Under the pieces are notes generated by a model, which was not told the origin of the DNA, ran no database searches, and saw nothing but the letters and a program-made list of their open reading frames with translations. DNA of 64,000 nt from Paenibacillus woosongensis. GTDB lineage: Bacteria > Bacillota > Bacilli > Paenibacillales > Paenibacillaceae. The position numbers and the translations under genes were made by a program. The stretch covers positions 3,410,001 to 3,474,000 of the forward strand of contig NZ_CP126084.1 in assembly GCF_030122845.1 (NCBI RefSeq). Reading direction: 5' to 3'. This document shows positions 33,517-43,008 of this stretch, in pieces (position 1 is the stretch's first letter; each line of letters opens with the position of its first letter).

Positions 33517-33546
33517 AATATACACGATACCCCTGCCAAGAGTCAA
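33517..33546 (-). promoter_or_regulatory. Sigma-A promoter of the tRNA pair
   Basis: Minus-strand TTGACT (33541-33546), 18-base spacer, TATATT (33517-33522), about 23 bases before tRNA-fMet. Confidence 0.75.
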
Positions 33547-33563
33547 GTATTTTACTAAAAAAA

Positions 33564-33728
33564 TTAAGGAATAAAACGGACACCGTATTTCCCCTTGCGC
33601 GAACGGAATATCTCCACCTCCCTCATTTCATCGAAGCCGTAAATCCAGCCATCCTGTACAAGCCTTTTGGCCAGACAGCCTGCTTGAAATTTTGTTCTGT
33701 ACAACTTATTGAAATACACCCATCTCAT
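33564..33728 (-). CDS. Small basic hypothetical protein, 54 aa
   Basis: ATG 33728 with CAGGAAC upstream, stop TAA at 33564. The product begins MRWVYFNKLYRTKFQAGCLA and ends GVRFIP; basic, soluble, with two strand-helix units (KRLVQDGWIYGFDEMREVEIF). No family recognised. It fills the gap between the tRNA promoter and the transporter operon. The ribosome site is modest, so moderate confidence. Confidence 0.5.
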   Translation of the reverse strand: MRWVYFNKLYRTKFQAGCLAKRLVQDGWIYGFDEMREVEIFRSRKGKYGVRFIP

Positions 33729-33802
33729 GTGACGTTCCTGCCCTTCAAAGATTTTGTCGATGAACCATTACAACTATAGAATGCCCAACAATGTACAAAA
33801 AA

Positions 33803-33836
33803 AAATCCCGCCAGATCAAAATCCGGCGAGATTTTA
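33803..33836 (-). terminator. Terminator of the transporter operon
   Basis: AAAATCCCGCCAGAT / ATCCGGCGAGATTTT stem (wobble pairs) with a short loop and T run on the minus strand, directly after the solute-binding protein gene. Confidence 0.88.
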
Positions 33837-33839
33837 TAA

Positions 33840-35345
33840 TTAGTGCATTTCAAATACCGAGCCATCCTCATTAAACTGGGCTTTCGGGTTCTTTTTCAGC
33901 TCCAGCAGCATTTTATTCCCCTTCTCTTCCCATTCCTTCAGCGCTTCTGCCACTGATTTCTTGTCCTCAAGCACTTCCTGGAAATGCGGTCTTCCTGAGT
34001 TCGTAATGTTATACAGCCCCGGGATATCACGCGCTAGTTTTTCTTCGGCGGCGCTAGCTGGCGGTACAGGCTTCAACTGATAAAATGCATCAATATTATA
34101 AGACTGACCGGCCTTCGGCGTAATGAACGATTTCCGGGACACCATTTCATACGAGTTGCTGCGGGATCTCAACTTAGCGAAATCCTCCCCGTTTACAAAC
34201 TTAATGAAATCCCAAGCAGTCTCGGCGTTTGGAGCGGCACTGTTGATTGAGAACGTATTTCCGATCCAAATATTGCTGCCAATCCCCGGCTTCTCCGGAT
34301 GCACCGGCATCGTCACGATATCCCAGTCCACCGGGCTGTAATTTTTAATCTTGTCTGCATTGTTATTGGCTTCTACGATCTCATTAATATAATAGCCGTC
34401 ACTGATCATCATGGCGAGCTTGCCCGACAAGAACAAATCGCCACTGATCGGACTGTAATTGTCTTCCGAGTAATACTCTTCCATATTCATATTTGCTGAA
34501 CTCGGAATGGTTTTATCCTTCGCCAGCTTGCTGATCGTATCCCACACCTTTTGCCATTGCGGTGAATTGACCGTCATCAGTTCAGCTTTCTCGTCGTACA
34601 CTCGAAGCTCAAGCGGGGTTACGTAACTGCTTTGCATATCCCAATAAGGATCACTGCCTAAATAACGGTTGAAGGAGAAGCCGAATACCCGATCCTTCCC
34701 TTCTCCCTTAGAGACCACACGAGCTTTATCGAACACCTCATCCCAGGTCATGCCGTCCGTCGGCGGTTCGACTCCTGCATCCGCAAAAATTTTCTTATTA
34801 TAAAATAACGCGGACGAGCTGAAGGTCGGCGAGAGTCCGTACAGCTTGTTGTCTCCGCCAATATCCTTAAGCGTATCGATGACTACCGGCACAATATCGG
34901 AGGTATCGAACTTATCCTCCTGAATCATCGGATCCAGCGGCTTGAGCAAATTCTCCTCGGCCAGCCGTTTCAGGGTACCGGTATCCGCTATGATGATATC
35001 CACCGGATTGTTCCCCGTCATCAATTTCTTCATGCCCTCGAAGTAATCCGGCTCGACGTACTGTTCATTGTTGCTGTAATCTCTGTAGCGATATTCGGAC
35101 TGGTCTACCGCCGGCACGATTTCGATCCTTACATTGTTATTGAACTCATAAATATCGGTGTATTGCTGCCGAAACCAGGAATCATCGTTTGAGCCGTACA
35201 GCATACCGATGCGCAGCACCTTTTCTTCCTTGCTGTCCTTGACTTTGCCGGCGCTGCTGCAGCCGGCAAGCAAGCCGACGGTTAAACTCGCAGCCAAAGC
35301 GAAAGTCATTACTTTGCGGATTTTTCCACTATACCTGTTGTTCAT
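33840..35345 (-). CDS. Extracellular solute-binding lipoprotein (ABC family 1)
   Basis: 501 residues. Lipobox GLLAGCS with Cys about residue 29. The mature part has the two-lobe sugar-type SBP pattern: NNPVDIIIADTGTLKRLAEE, LYGLSPTFSSSALFYNKKIFADAG, GMTWDEVFDKARVV, and AETAWDFIKFVNGEDF. Such proteins bind oligosaccharides for import, but no MalF/MalG-type permease is here. Its ATG overlaps the TGA of the upstream ABC ATPase gene (ATGA), so it is the last gene of the five-gene operon and translationally coupled. Ligand unknown. Confidence 0.9.
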   Translation of the reverse strand: MNNRYSGKIRKVMTFALAASLTVGLLAGCSSAGKVKDSKEEKVLRIGMLYGSNDDSWFRQQYTDIYEFNNNVRIEIVPAVDQSEYRYRDYSNNEQYVEPDYFEGMKKLMTGNNPVDIIIADTGTLKRLAEENLLKPLDPMIQEDKFDTSDIVPVVIDTLKDIGGDNKLYGLSPTFSSSALFYNKKIFADAGVEPPTDGMTWDEVFDKARVVSKGEGKDRVFGFSFNRYLGSDPYWDMQSSYVTPLELRVYDEKAELMTVNSPQWQKVWDTISKLAKDKTIPSSANMNMEEYYSEDNYSPISGDLFLSGKLAMMISDGYYINEIVEANNNADKIKNYSPVDWDIVTMPVHPEKPGIGSNIWIGNTFSINSAAPNAETAWDFIKFVNGEDFAKLRSRSNSYEMVSRKSFITPKAGQSYNIDAFYQLKPVPPASAAEEKLARDIPGLYNITNSGRPHFQEVLEDKKSVAEALKEWEEKGNKMLLELKKNPKAQFNEDGSVFEMH

Positions 35346-36241
35346 TGCTTATCCCCCTCTAAAGGTTTCGGTGCTGTAATTACAATTTTCTCCCCGTCGA
35401 ATTCCATGCTGGCCCGGCCTCCGATACCAACAGCCTCCAAGTATTCCTTAGGAACCTGCAGGCGGCCCACCCGGTCAACCACGACGAAGGCTTCGTGAAC
35501 CTCCTGAAGCCCTCCGCCCTGAGAGCCGGGCTCGCCGCTGGCCTGATCCAAATTCGGATTGCGTTTTACGAACTCGGTGCTCGTTAAGCCATCCCGAATC
35601 GCGACGACACGGTCAACCTTTCCGGCCAATTCCAAATCATGCGTGACGATCACGATCGTAATGCCAAGCTCCTTGTTCACTTCCCGGAAGATTCGCATAA
35701 TTTGGTCGGAGGTCGCCGTATCGACCGAGCCCGTAGGCTCATCCGCCAGCAGCATCTTCGGCCGGTTCGATAGCGAGATGGCGATGGCCACGCGCTGCTG
35801 CTCTCCCCCAGACAGCTGATGGAGCTTGTTATGCATCCTGTCCTTGAGTCCAACCCACTCCAGCAGCTGCTTCGCGTAAGCGCGATCCAGCTTGCCGGAC
35901 AGCAGCATCGGCATTTCCACGTTCTCCAGCGCCGTCAAATACGGAAGCAGATTTCGCGCATTATTTTGCCATACAAAACCGACGGTATTTCGTTTGTACT
36001 CCACTAATTGGTCGTCCTGAATCTTCAGCAAGTCCCAGCCCCCGACATGAACCTGGCCGGCAGAAGGCCGGTCGAGACCGCCCAGGATGTTCAGCAGCGT
36101 AGATTTGCCGCTGCCGCTGTTCCCGATGATCGCCATCATTTCCCCTTGCTCTACGGTCAAATTCAGCCCTTGAAGAGCAACGACTTCAATCTCCTCGGTC
36201 TTAAAGATTTTAACGAGTCCTTCGCAATGAATCATTGCCAT
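35342..36241 (-). CDS. MacB/LolD-type ABC ATPase with C-terminal AbrB-like domain
   Basis: 299 residues. Residues 1-220 are an ABC ATPase: Walker A GNSGSGKST, signature LSGGEQQR, Walker B MLLADEPTGS, switch His in VTHD. After a GSQGGG linker, the last 55 residues (AFVVVDRVGRLQVPKEYLEA) read like a SpoVT/AbrB swapped-hairpin domain, unusual for this family. Start ATG 36241, one base after the permease stop, with GAGAGGAG inside the permease end; upstream in-frame codons to 36334 are not needed. Partner of the FtsX-type permease. Confidence 0.88.
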   Translation of the reverse strand: MAMIHCEGLVKIFKTEEIEVVALQGLNLTVEQGEMMAIIGNSGSGKSTLLNILGGLDRPSAGQVHVGGWDLLKIQDDQLVEYKRNTVGFVWQNNARNLLPYLTALENVEMPMLLSGKLDRAYAKQLLEWVGLKDRMHNKLHQLSGGEQQRVAIAISLSNRPKMLLADEPTGSVDTATSDQIMRIFREVNKELGITIVIVTHDLELAGKVDRVVAIRDGLTSTEFVKRNPNLDQASGEPGSQGGGLQEVHEAFVVVDRVGRLQVPKEYLEAVGIGGRASMEFDGEKIVITAPKPLEGDKQ

Positions 36242-36242
36242 C

Positions 36243-39140
36243 TTACCGCTCCTCTCCCATCTTGACCGCTTGATGCACCCGCAATCTGCGAATTTGCCAG
36301 AACAGAAGACCGGCTCCCAGCGCCAGCATGACAAATACTACGACATAGAGCTGGAACGTATCCTTGGAATCGAAGATGATTCTGAACGGCGGAACCTGGG
36401 TCGTTACGTTATCGGCGGTTTGCAGGAACGGCAAATACAGTTTACCGACCACCTTGCCAATGGCGATGCCAAGCACAATGGATAAGCCGGCGGTCAATAT
36501 TTGTTCGGCCAATAGCATCAATGTAAGCTGCTTCTTCGACAATCCCATCGCCCGCAAAATACCGAATTGCACGACACGGCCCGACAGATTGAAGAACCAG
36601 TACAGCACATAACCGATCAAAGACACGATAACGGATACGAGGAATCCGAGGCTAAGGATGCCGAACACCCCGCCGCGGGTAGGATGCTTGCTCTGCACGG
36701 ATAATACGGTGCGCACATCCTCTACGGAATAAAGTTCGATTTGCTTCTCCTTCAATTTCTCCATCAGTGGGGCCACTTTCGCTCCCTCCTCCATCTTAAG
36801 CCATACCTGATATGGAATAAGCGGAAGCTGATCGTTGATGTAGTCCAAATTGGCGATAATAAAAGGCTTCTCGTCAGGGTACTGGCTCGGCCAGTAAGGC
36901 ACAATGCCATAGACGGCCAATTCAATGGCGCCATCCGTTAACGATACGGAGAAAATATCGCCCTGCTTCAATTTATGCTTCTCGGCAAAATTGGACGGAA
37001 TAATCGCAGCGGCTTCATTCATTCCTAATAAATTCAAATACTGAAATGGATGTGCCGGGAACAAATCGTTCCGGAACCAGGCAACCTGTGCAAAATCCGT
37101 ATTGTCGATCCCCATTAAAGTTCCCTGGCCGGCCGAGCGCCCCGAAACGATGATGTTCCCTTTCGTCTGCAGCACGCGAGCGGCATGCATCACGCCATCC
37201 AGTTCACGGAAGGCCTGAAACGGCGGTTCTTCATTATATACCATCTTCGCTGGCGGGGTATTCCCGCCTTGACCGCCGCCAGGTCCGCCAGGTCCGCCAG
37301 CCCCGGGATTTCCTCCTGGCTGTCCGCCGCCCTGTCCGCCACCCTGGCCTTGGTTTGGAGGCGTTGTCGTTTTCTCTGGCGTTCCTGTCCAAACGGCCTG
37401 CATAATTACATCTGTCCCATATTTATAAAGTGTCCGTTCCGTCGAATTCACATCGATCGTCCGGGCGGCCGAGGCGTTATAAACCCCGAGGCCCAAAGTC
37501 AGAACGAGCAAAATCATGAGCGGATAATAGGATGTCGACGAACGTGATAACTGCGTCAGACTTAAATAATAGGGCACCGGCAGCCACTTTTTCCCGATCC
37601 AGCCGATCAGCTTGAGCAGCCACGGGAATACGCGCAGGAAAAACAAACCCATTGAGAATATCGCAATAGCCGGCACGAAGAACAGGAACGGCTGAACCTG
37701 CAGCTCATCCGTGGTCATCCCTGTCTGGAACGTGATCATTTGACGGTCCATGAACAGGTAATATCCATAACCCGCAATGCCAAGCAGGACGATGTCCAGA
37801 AAATACCGCTGCCAGCCGGGCTTCCGGTCCGAGCGGGCCTGTTTTTGCTTCGCATTGACAATCGAAGACCTCGCATATGAAATAGCTGGTATCAGCGTGG
37901 CTAGAATTGCAATAATGACGGCAGCGCCGCCTAGAGCCAAGGCGTCCATATTAAAGCCCACTGGAATCGACTTGCGGTTCACGAAGGCCAGGAAGCCGTC
38001 AGCCGCCCCGATGCTCTTGGACATGAACCAGCCGAGCAGCGGACCAATAATCATCGCCGCCAGCCCGAGCAGCAGCCCTTCCAGCAGATAGATGAACACG
38101 ATCTGCCTCGTCGAAGCTCCGCGGCTTCGCAGCACGGCAATGTCGCTTTGCTGTTTGTCGAGCGATTGGCGCGCATTCATGACGATATAATAGAACACCA
38201 TAGCAATCATCGGAGCGGCCAATGTGAACAGCAGCGTTTGCATCTGCAGGCTTTGTTTGCGGAAATCATTCAACAAACCGCCGAAAGAAATATCCACCTT
38301 TGTATCCTTCAGCTTCTGGTACAGCTCTACGTTCAGGCGATCCAGCGTGCTCTGGAGCGGTGACAGCTGGCTCGTCTTGATCTCCCTAAGATCGAATGCG
38401 TAGTACCACCCGGAGTTGTGCAGCGGCACCGTTAATTTTGTTAGCAATCCCTCATTAAAAGCTTTCTCGCTGACGTAAAACTGGTTCATCATGCCTTCAA
38501 AGCCTTGATACCAATAAGGATCGCCCTCTTGCAAAGGCTGGAATGTGCCCACGATTCTTACTTTAAGAGTCAGGTCTGATTTGCCAATCACGGGATATTC
38601 CATCACCGCGCCGACATGCAGATCTTGGCGAAACATCGCTTCTTCCAGCATCAAGGCATCTATATATCCGTCCTCGACTTGGTCCGAGAACACTTTCCCG
38701 TTTGTGATTGAAATATGTTCCACAAGACCGCTCATCGAGACGATGGACATCGCTCTTTTTCGGCTGGCATCCACCTTTGTCGGATCTTGAGGGTACACCT
38801 CAGACGTACGAATAGAACGCGTATTAACAAAAGTTTGCTGCGGGAATCCGATCTCCTCAGGCACTTCATTTACGATATACGAATGAACGTTCTCCAGACC
38901 GGCAAAATCCGTCTTTGCTCCGCCCGCAGCCTGATAGCTCATCAGCAGGGAGCCGGCAGGCAAACCCTTGCTTTCTTCCTTCAAAGAATTCGAGACAACC
39001 CGCTTTAATGCCCCATCCGAGTACATCGGTATGCTTACTGTGAATGAGACAGCGACGACAAGTCCCAACAACGTACTAAGCGTCAACCATTTCGTGTTCC
39101 ACATTTTGCGGAACAGCAAGCGTAATAAAGGAACACCCAT
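36243..39140 (-). CDS. Large FtsX/MacB-type ABC permease
   Basis: 965 residues with an N-terminal helix, a large extracellular domain, a central cluster of helices around residues 305-560, a second extracellular domain and a C-terminal helix cluster (FtsX domain, FGILRAMGLSKKQLTLMLL). So it has a duplicated FtsX layout in one chain, as in lipoprotein- or peptide-handling exporters. A Gly/Pro/Gln-rich linker occurs near residue 590-620. ATG overlaps the stop of the MFP gene by one base (TAATG). Works with the two ABC ATPases of the operon. Confidence 0.88.
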   Translation of the reverse strand: MGVPLLRLLFRKMWNTKWLTLSTLLGLVVAVSFTVSIPMYSDGALKRVVSNSLKEESKGLPAGSLLMSYQAAGGAKTDFAGLENVHSYIVNEVPEEIGFPQQTFVNTRSIRTSEVYPQDPTKVDASRKRAMSIVSMSGLVEHISITNGKVFSDQVEDGYIDALMLEEAMFRQDLHVGAVMEYPVIGKSDLTLKVRIVGTFQPLQEGDPYWYQGFEGMMNQFYVSEKAFNEGLLTKLTVPLHNSGWYYAFDLREIKTSQLSPLQSTLDRLNVELYQKLKDTKVDISFGGLLNDFRKQSLQMQTLLFTLAAPMIAMVFYYIVMNARQSLDKQQSDIAVLRSRGASTRQIVFIYLLEGLLLGLAAMIIGPLLGWFMSKSIGAADGFLAFVNRKSIPVGFNMDALALGGAAVIIAILATLIPAISYARSSIVNAKQKQARSDRKPGWQRYFLDIVLLGIAGYGYYLFMDRQMITFQTGMTTDELQVQPFLFFVPAIAIFSMGLFFLRVFPWLLKLIGWIGKKWLPVPYYLSLTQLSRSSTSYYPLMILLVLTLGLGVYNASAARTIDVNSTERTLYKYGTDVIMQAVWTGTPEKTTTPPNQGQGGGQGGGQPGGNPGAGGPGGPGGGQGGNTPPAKMVYNEEPPFQAFRELDGVMHAARVLQTKGNIIVSGRSAGQGTLMGIDNTDFAQVAWFRNDLFPAHPFQYLNLLGMNEAAAIIPSNFAEKHKLKQGDIFSVSLTDGAIELAVYGIVPYWPSQYPDEKPFIIANLDYINDQLPLIPYQVWLKMEEGAKVAPLMEKLKEKQIELYSVEDVRTVLSVQSKHPTRGGVFGILSLGFLVSVIVSLIGYVLYWFFNLSGRVVQFGILRAMGLSKKQLTLMLLAEQILTAGLSIVLGIAIGKVVGKLYLPFLQTADNVTTQVPPFRIIFDSKDTFQLYVVVFVMLALGAGLLFWQIRRLRVHQAVKMGEER

Positions 39141-40246
39141 TAGCGACCCACTACTTTCTGCCCCGGCTCTAGTCCTTTTACAATCTGCACATCAGTCGGA
39201 GTTTGAACTCCTACCTCAACGTCCGCTTCGCGCTTCGTTCCGTCCGGCTCGATCACCTGTACGTAAGTACGCGACCCTACTGTCCGCAGTGCCGAAATCG
39301 GAATCACCACCGCATCCTCAATACGCTGGGTGACGATCCTTACGGTCAGCATCGCACCACGTCCCAGATCTTCAGGCCATTTATCCAATTCAACGATCAG
39401 GTACTTATCAATAGAGTCCTTCTCCGGAGGGGTTCCATTTTGACCTCCGCCGTTATTGCCCCCATTGTTGCCGCTATCTGTTGAGGAAGGCATAACTTTA
39501 ACCTTTCCGTCAAATTTGCCAAACGTATTAATATCAACGGTGGCCTTCATCCCGACGGCAAGCTTCTGCAGATCATCCTTGCTGAACGTGGCGCCAACCA
39601 CAAGCGCCGAAGTATCGGAGATGACGCCAAGTGATTCATAGGCCTTGATCGTACCGCCCTTCTCTGCCTTTAAGGACACGATTGTGCCCGCAAACGGTGC
39701 CCGTAAAGTTCCGTCCGCAATTTGCTGCTCGAGATCGACCAACTCCTGGCGCGCTTCCTCGAACACGATGGCGGATTCCTCGAATTCATATTCCTCTTTC
39801 TCGTCCTTCGTGCGCAGCGCTTCCTTCATCGCGATCTCCTGCTTGCGGAAGTCCAGGCGCTTCTTGCGAAGCTGCTTCTGCAGCTCCTCGACGTCCAGTT
39901 CGATCAGAATGTCGCCTGCGGCAACCTTATCCCCGGCTTTCACCCGGACGTTCTTAATACGGGTGGCCCCTTTATCATCAGAAAAATACAGCTGCTCTTC
40001 CCGCTGACTCAGCACTTTCCCCGTCCCTTTCACGTCCAGCTCAATCGGTTCCTTCCGGACCTCGTATTCCGGCTTCTTCGAAATCGTTGGCGGGGTAATC
40101 ACCGGCAGATTCTCTTCCTCCTCTTCATTTGGCAGCAATCCGCAGCCGGACGCGCCAACTAGGACAATACATAATGACAACAGGCTCAGCGTCCGGAGCC
40201 ATGCCTTCTTATTCGATAAATTTTCCATCCACCATTTCATAAACAT
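39140..40246 (-). CDS. MFP/HlyD-type adaptor lipoprotein
   Basis: 368 residues. Lipobox GASGC with Cys about residue 35. Then a barrel-sandwich (biotinyl-lipoyl-like) region (VRVKAGDKVAAGDILIELD), a coiled-coil hairpin (about 110-175), the second sandwich half (GTLRAPFAGTIVSLKAEKGG) and a beta-barrel; a Gly/Asn-rich linker is inserted near residue 270. Periplasmic-adaptor family; in Gram-positives these pair with MacB-like permeases. ATG 40246 behind GGAGG, overlapping the end of the upstream ABC gene by 38 bases. Confidence 0.88.
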   Translation of the reverse strand: MFMKWWMENLSNKKAWLRTLSLLSLCIVLVGASGCGLLPNEEEEENLPVITPPTISKKPEYEVRKEPIELDVKGTGKVLSQREEQLYFSDDKGATRIKNVRVKAGDKVAAGDILIELDVEELQKQLRKKRLDFRKQEIAMKEALRTKDEKEEYEFEESAIVFEEARQELVDLEQQIADGTLRAPFAGTIVSLKAEKGGTIKAYESLGVISDTSALVVGATFSKDDLQKLAVGMKATVDINTFGKFDGKVKVMPSSTDSGNNGGNNGGGQNGTPPEKDSIDKYLIVELDKWPEDLGRGAMLTVRIVTQRIEDAVVIPISALRTVGSRTYVQVIEPDGTKREADVEVGVQTPTDVQIVKGLEPGQKVVGR

Positions 40247-41072
40247 GGTCTGCTACCTCCAAGATTGTAGGATCGTGAGTCGTCATACAAATCGTCACTT
40301 GTTCCGTATGTATGATATTTTTGAATACTGACATCACCTGTGCACCCATCTGGGAATCCAGGTTGGCTGTCGGTTCATCCGCAAGAAGCAGCTTGGGGCG
40401 ATGGGCAATGGCTTTGGCGATCGCTACGCGCTGCTGTTCTCCCCCCGACATCTCGAACGGGCGGTGAAACATTCTCTTGCCGAGCCCTACCAGCTCCAGG
40501 CACTGCGTCACGCGCGGCTTCCATTCCTGCGGAGGCACGCCAGCCATCCGAAGCGACAGCTCTACGTTCTCCCATGCCGACAGCAGCGGCAGCAATGCAT
40601 AGGCCTGGAAGATGAAGCCGATCTGGTCGCGGCGCAATATCGTACGCTTGTCGTCGCTAAGCTGGTGCAGCGGCTGCCCGCGGAACAGGATTTCCCCTTT
40701 CGTAGGCTGATCGAGTCCGCCCAGCATGTTGAGCAGCGTCGTTTTTCCAGAGCCGGATCGGCCCTTAAGCATCACAAGCTGGCCGGATCGAACCTCCATG
40801 TTAATGCCCTTCAGCACATGAAGATCGGTCCCGCCTACCGGAAACGTCCGGTGAACTTCCCTTACCGACAGAATGGGCTCCGAAGATTTCGGGGTCGCCA
40901 CGTTATTCTCCGGCACTGCGGCCATCTTCGCGGCGGCAGCTTCCTCAAGCCCCTGTCCCGCGTTCTCGAGCTCTCGGGCGGGTTCCTCTGGTGCAGCATT
41001 ATTCGAGATAACGCTCACATCTTGATCATCGGATTGTTCTGATTTTACCGTTTTGCGAAACCATCGCATCAT
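40209..41072 (-). CDS. ABC ATPase (LolD/MacB type) with long N-terminal extension
   Basis: 287 residues. The first 65 residues are an acidic, Ala/Glu-rich low-complexity extension. The ABC domain then has Walker A GRSGSGKTT, Q-loop FIFQAYALLP, signature MSGGEQQR, Walker B LLLADEPTAN and switch THDP. First gene of the operon; GGAG about 10 bases before the two adjacent ATGs (41072, 41069). Second ATPase of the set, so the permease may use a heterodimer; inference. Confidence 0.9.
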   Translation of the reverse strand: MMRWFRKTVKSEQSDDQDVSVISNNAAPEEPARELENAGQGLEEAAAAKMAAVPENNVATPKSSEPILSVREVHRTFPVGGTDLHVLKGINMEVRSGQLVMLKGRSGSGKTTLLNMLGGLDQPTKGEILFRGQPLHQLSDDKRTILRRDQIGFIFQAYALLPLLSAWENVELSLRMAGVPPQEWKPRVTQCLELVGLGKRMFHRPFEMSGGEQQRVAIAKAIAHRPKLLLADEPTANLDSQMGAQVMSVFKNIIHTEQVTICMTTHDPTILEVADHVYEMVDGKFIE

Positions 41073-41332
41073 TGTGTATCGGTCTCCTATACTTCCTATT
41101 TTTACGCGTCCCTTAATTCATCACGTCTAGCATTATAAACGAAATCTCATGGCAAAAAGTTACAACATTTTTTACGATATTGAGATAATATTTCCATTAT
41201 TTATTCACTGAACTGCGGCTGTAAGTCTGTTAAGATGACAAAGACTCGTAATATAGCAGAAATTACGGCATGGTTCAGCGCTGCTGATAGTTTATAAATT
41301 CTAGCAATTTTGAAAAAAAGGGAGGTGAAGTG

Positions 41333-42964
41333 ATGAAGCGGCGCGCAAAACTATTTCTTCTCATTACTATGACGCTTTTTGTTTCCATAAGTTGCAATCT
41401 TCAGACACCAACCATAGCTCTGACTCAGGGAGCACCGTTTCAGGACATTGGCGACAGCTATGCCAAAACAGAAATCGCCGCCCTTTACCGGGATAATATC
41501 ATGGCCGGAGTCAAACCCGGATTTTTTGCTCCCAAACAGCCGATGACCCGGGCACAATTTCTCACGACGCTCGTTCGCCTGCTTCGCCTCACTCCGGTTC
41601 AAGCCAAGGTGCCCGCCTATAGCGATGTTGCTTCGTCTTCCTGGTATTACGGCTATATCCAGGCCGCCACGGAAATCGGCCTTGCCTCAGGAACAGGCGC
41701 AGGTACATTCAGTCCGGACCGGCCGCTGAGCCGCCAAGAAGCGGCGGCCTGGATTGTTCGTGCATTCAAGCAGCAGCCGAGCTCAGCAACAGCGTTATCC
41801 CCGTACCGCGATCAATCGGAAATCGCCCCGTGGGCGCTGCCTTATGTTAATACGGTCACGAAGCTGCAATTCATGGGTGGTTACGAGAGAATGTTCCAGC
41901 CGAATCAACCGTTATCCCGCCAAGAGGCAGCCTCACTACTGTACCGAATACAGGCGCACAAGCCATGGATGGATGAAATCGGCAAAGAGATGAGCCCAAA
42001 AATTCAAATAGGCTGGCAATACGGACAGACTACGCAGCAATATGAACATAACGTTCTAAACTCTAACGTAAATGTCTTGTCTCCACGCTGGTTTTTCTTG
42101 GAAAAAGGGGGCAAGCTGCAGGACTACTCGGATCCTTCTCTCATCACATGGGCCAAGCAGCAGGACAAAGCGGTATGGGCTATGCTGGGGAACCGCTTCG
42201 ATATGGAAGCCACCCATGAGCTTCTGGCCTCGTCCGCCGAAACGGCCGACTTTACCCGCAGTATCGTGTCCACCGTGCAGAAATACGGCCTTCAGGGAAT
42301 TAACGTCGACTTTGAAAACGTAAAACCCGAAGATCGTCCCTATTTCACCCGTTTCATCAAGCTGCTGGGCGAGCAAATGCATAGCGCCGGCGCCGTCCTA
42401 TCGGTAAATGTCTCGCCAGAGTTAGGCAGTGACTGGACAGCGGCTTTCGATTACGCGGCCATCGGCAAATATGCGGATTACGTCGTGCTTATGGGATATG
42501 ATGAGCATTGGGCAGGCGGGAGCTATGCGGGATCCGTCTCCTCTCTGCCTTGGGTGCGCAGCGGTCTTGATACGCTGCGGCAGGACGTGCCTGATCATAA
42601 GCTCATTTTGGCTCTGCCTTTCTACAATCGAGACTGGACAACCAAAGGAAGCAGCTCGAACGCAGCTCTTGCTTCGACGGATATCACCCTGCAGGAGCAG
42701 ACTGATCTGATGGTGCGTTATAAATTCCGGCCTATATGGAACGAGAACCTCGGCCAGTACAACGCCGCCTACACCAGCGGAGCAGCCCATAGACTATGGC
42801 TCGAGGATTCCCGGTCTCTATCGCTTAAATATCAGATGGCTGCAAGCCGGGGCATCGCCGGCTATGCTTACTGGCACATCGGCGGCGAAACGCCGGATGT
42901 TTGGACAAGCCTGAGCAATGCGGAACGTTATTCCACGTACTTATTTCATTCATTCGATTTATAA
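41333..42964 (+). CDS. SLH-domain glycoside hydrolase family 18 protein
   Basis: 543 residues. Signal peptide about 1-30. Three SLH motifs (about 37-210; ALYRDNIMAGV, GLASGTGAGTFSPDRPLSRQ, FQPNQPLSRQ) attach it to the cell wall or S-layer. The C-terminal 310 residues are GH18 of the YaaH/YdhD kind, with the catalytic strand GINVDFENV supplying the acid Glu and LMGYDEHW further on. Likely cleaves cell-wall or spore glycan. Start at ATG 41333 behind GGGAGGTGA; GTG 41330 is too close. Single gene. Confidence 0.92.
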   Translation: MKRRAKLFLLITMTLFVSISCNLQTPTIALTQGAPFQDIGDSYAKTEIAALYRDNIMAGVKPGFFAPKQPMTRAQFLTTLVRLLRLTPVQAKVPAYSDVASSSWYYGYIQAATEIGLASGTGAGTFSPDRPLSRQEAAAWIVRAFKQQPSSATALSPYRDQSEIAPWALPYVNTVTKLQFMGGYERMFQPNQPLSRQEAASLLYRIQAHKPWMDEIGKEMSPKIQIGWQYGQTTQQYEHNVLNSNVNVLSPRWFFLEKGGKLQDYSDPSLITWAKQQDKAVWAMLGNRFDMEATHELLASSAETADFTRSIVSTVQKYGLQGINVDFENVKPEDRPYFTRFIKLLGEQMHSAGAVLSVNVSPELGSDWTAAFDYAAIGKYADYVVLMGYDEHWAGGSYAGSVSSLPWVRSGLDTLRQDVPDHKLILALPFYNRDWTTKGSSSNAALASTDITLQEQTDLMVRYKFRPIWNENLGQYNAAYTSGAAHRLWLEDSRSLSLKYQMAASRGIAGYAYWHIGGETPDVWTSLSNAERYSTYLFHSFDL

Positions 42965-42967
42965 AAA

Positions 42968-43000
42968 AGAGCCATTCCCTGTAACAAGGGAATGGCTCTC
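42968..43000. terminator. Terminator after the GH18 gene
   Basis: GAGCCATTCCCT / AGGGAATGGCTC 12-bp stem, 6-base loop. Confidence 0.9.
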
Positions 43001-43008
43001 GTGTTTGA

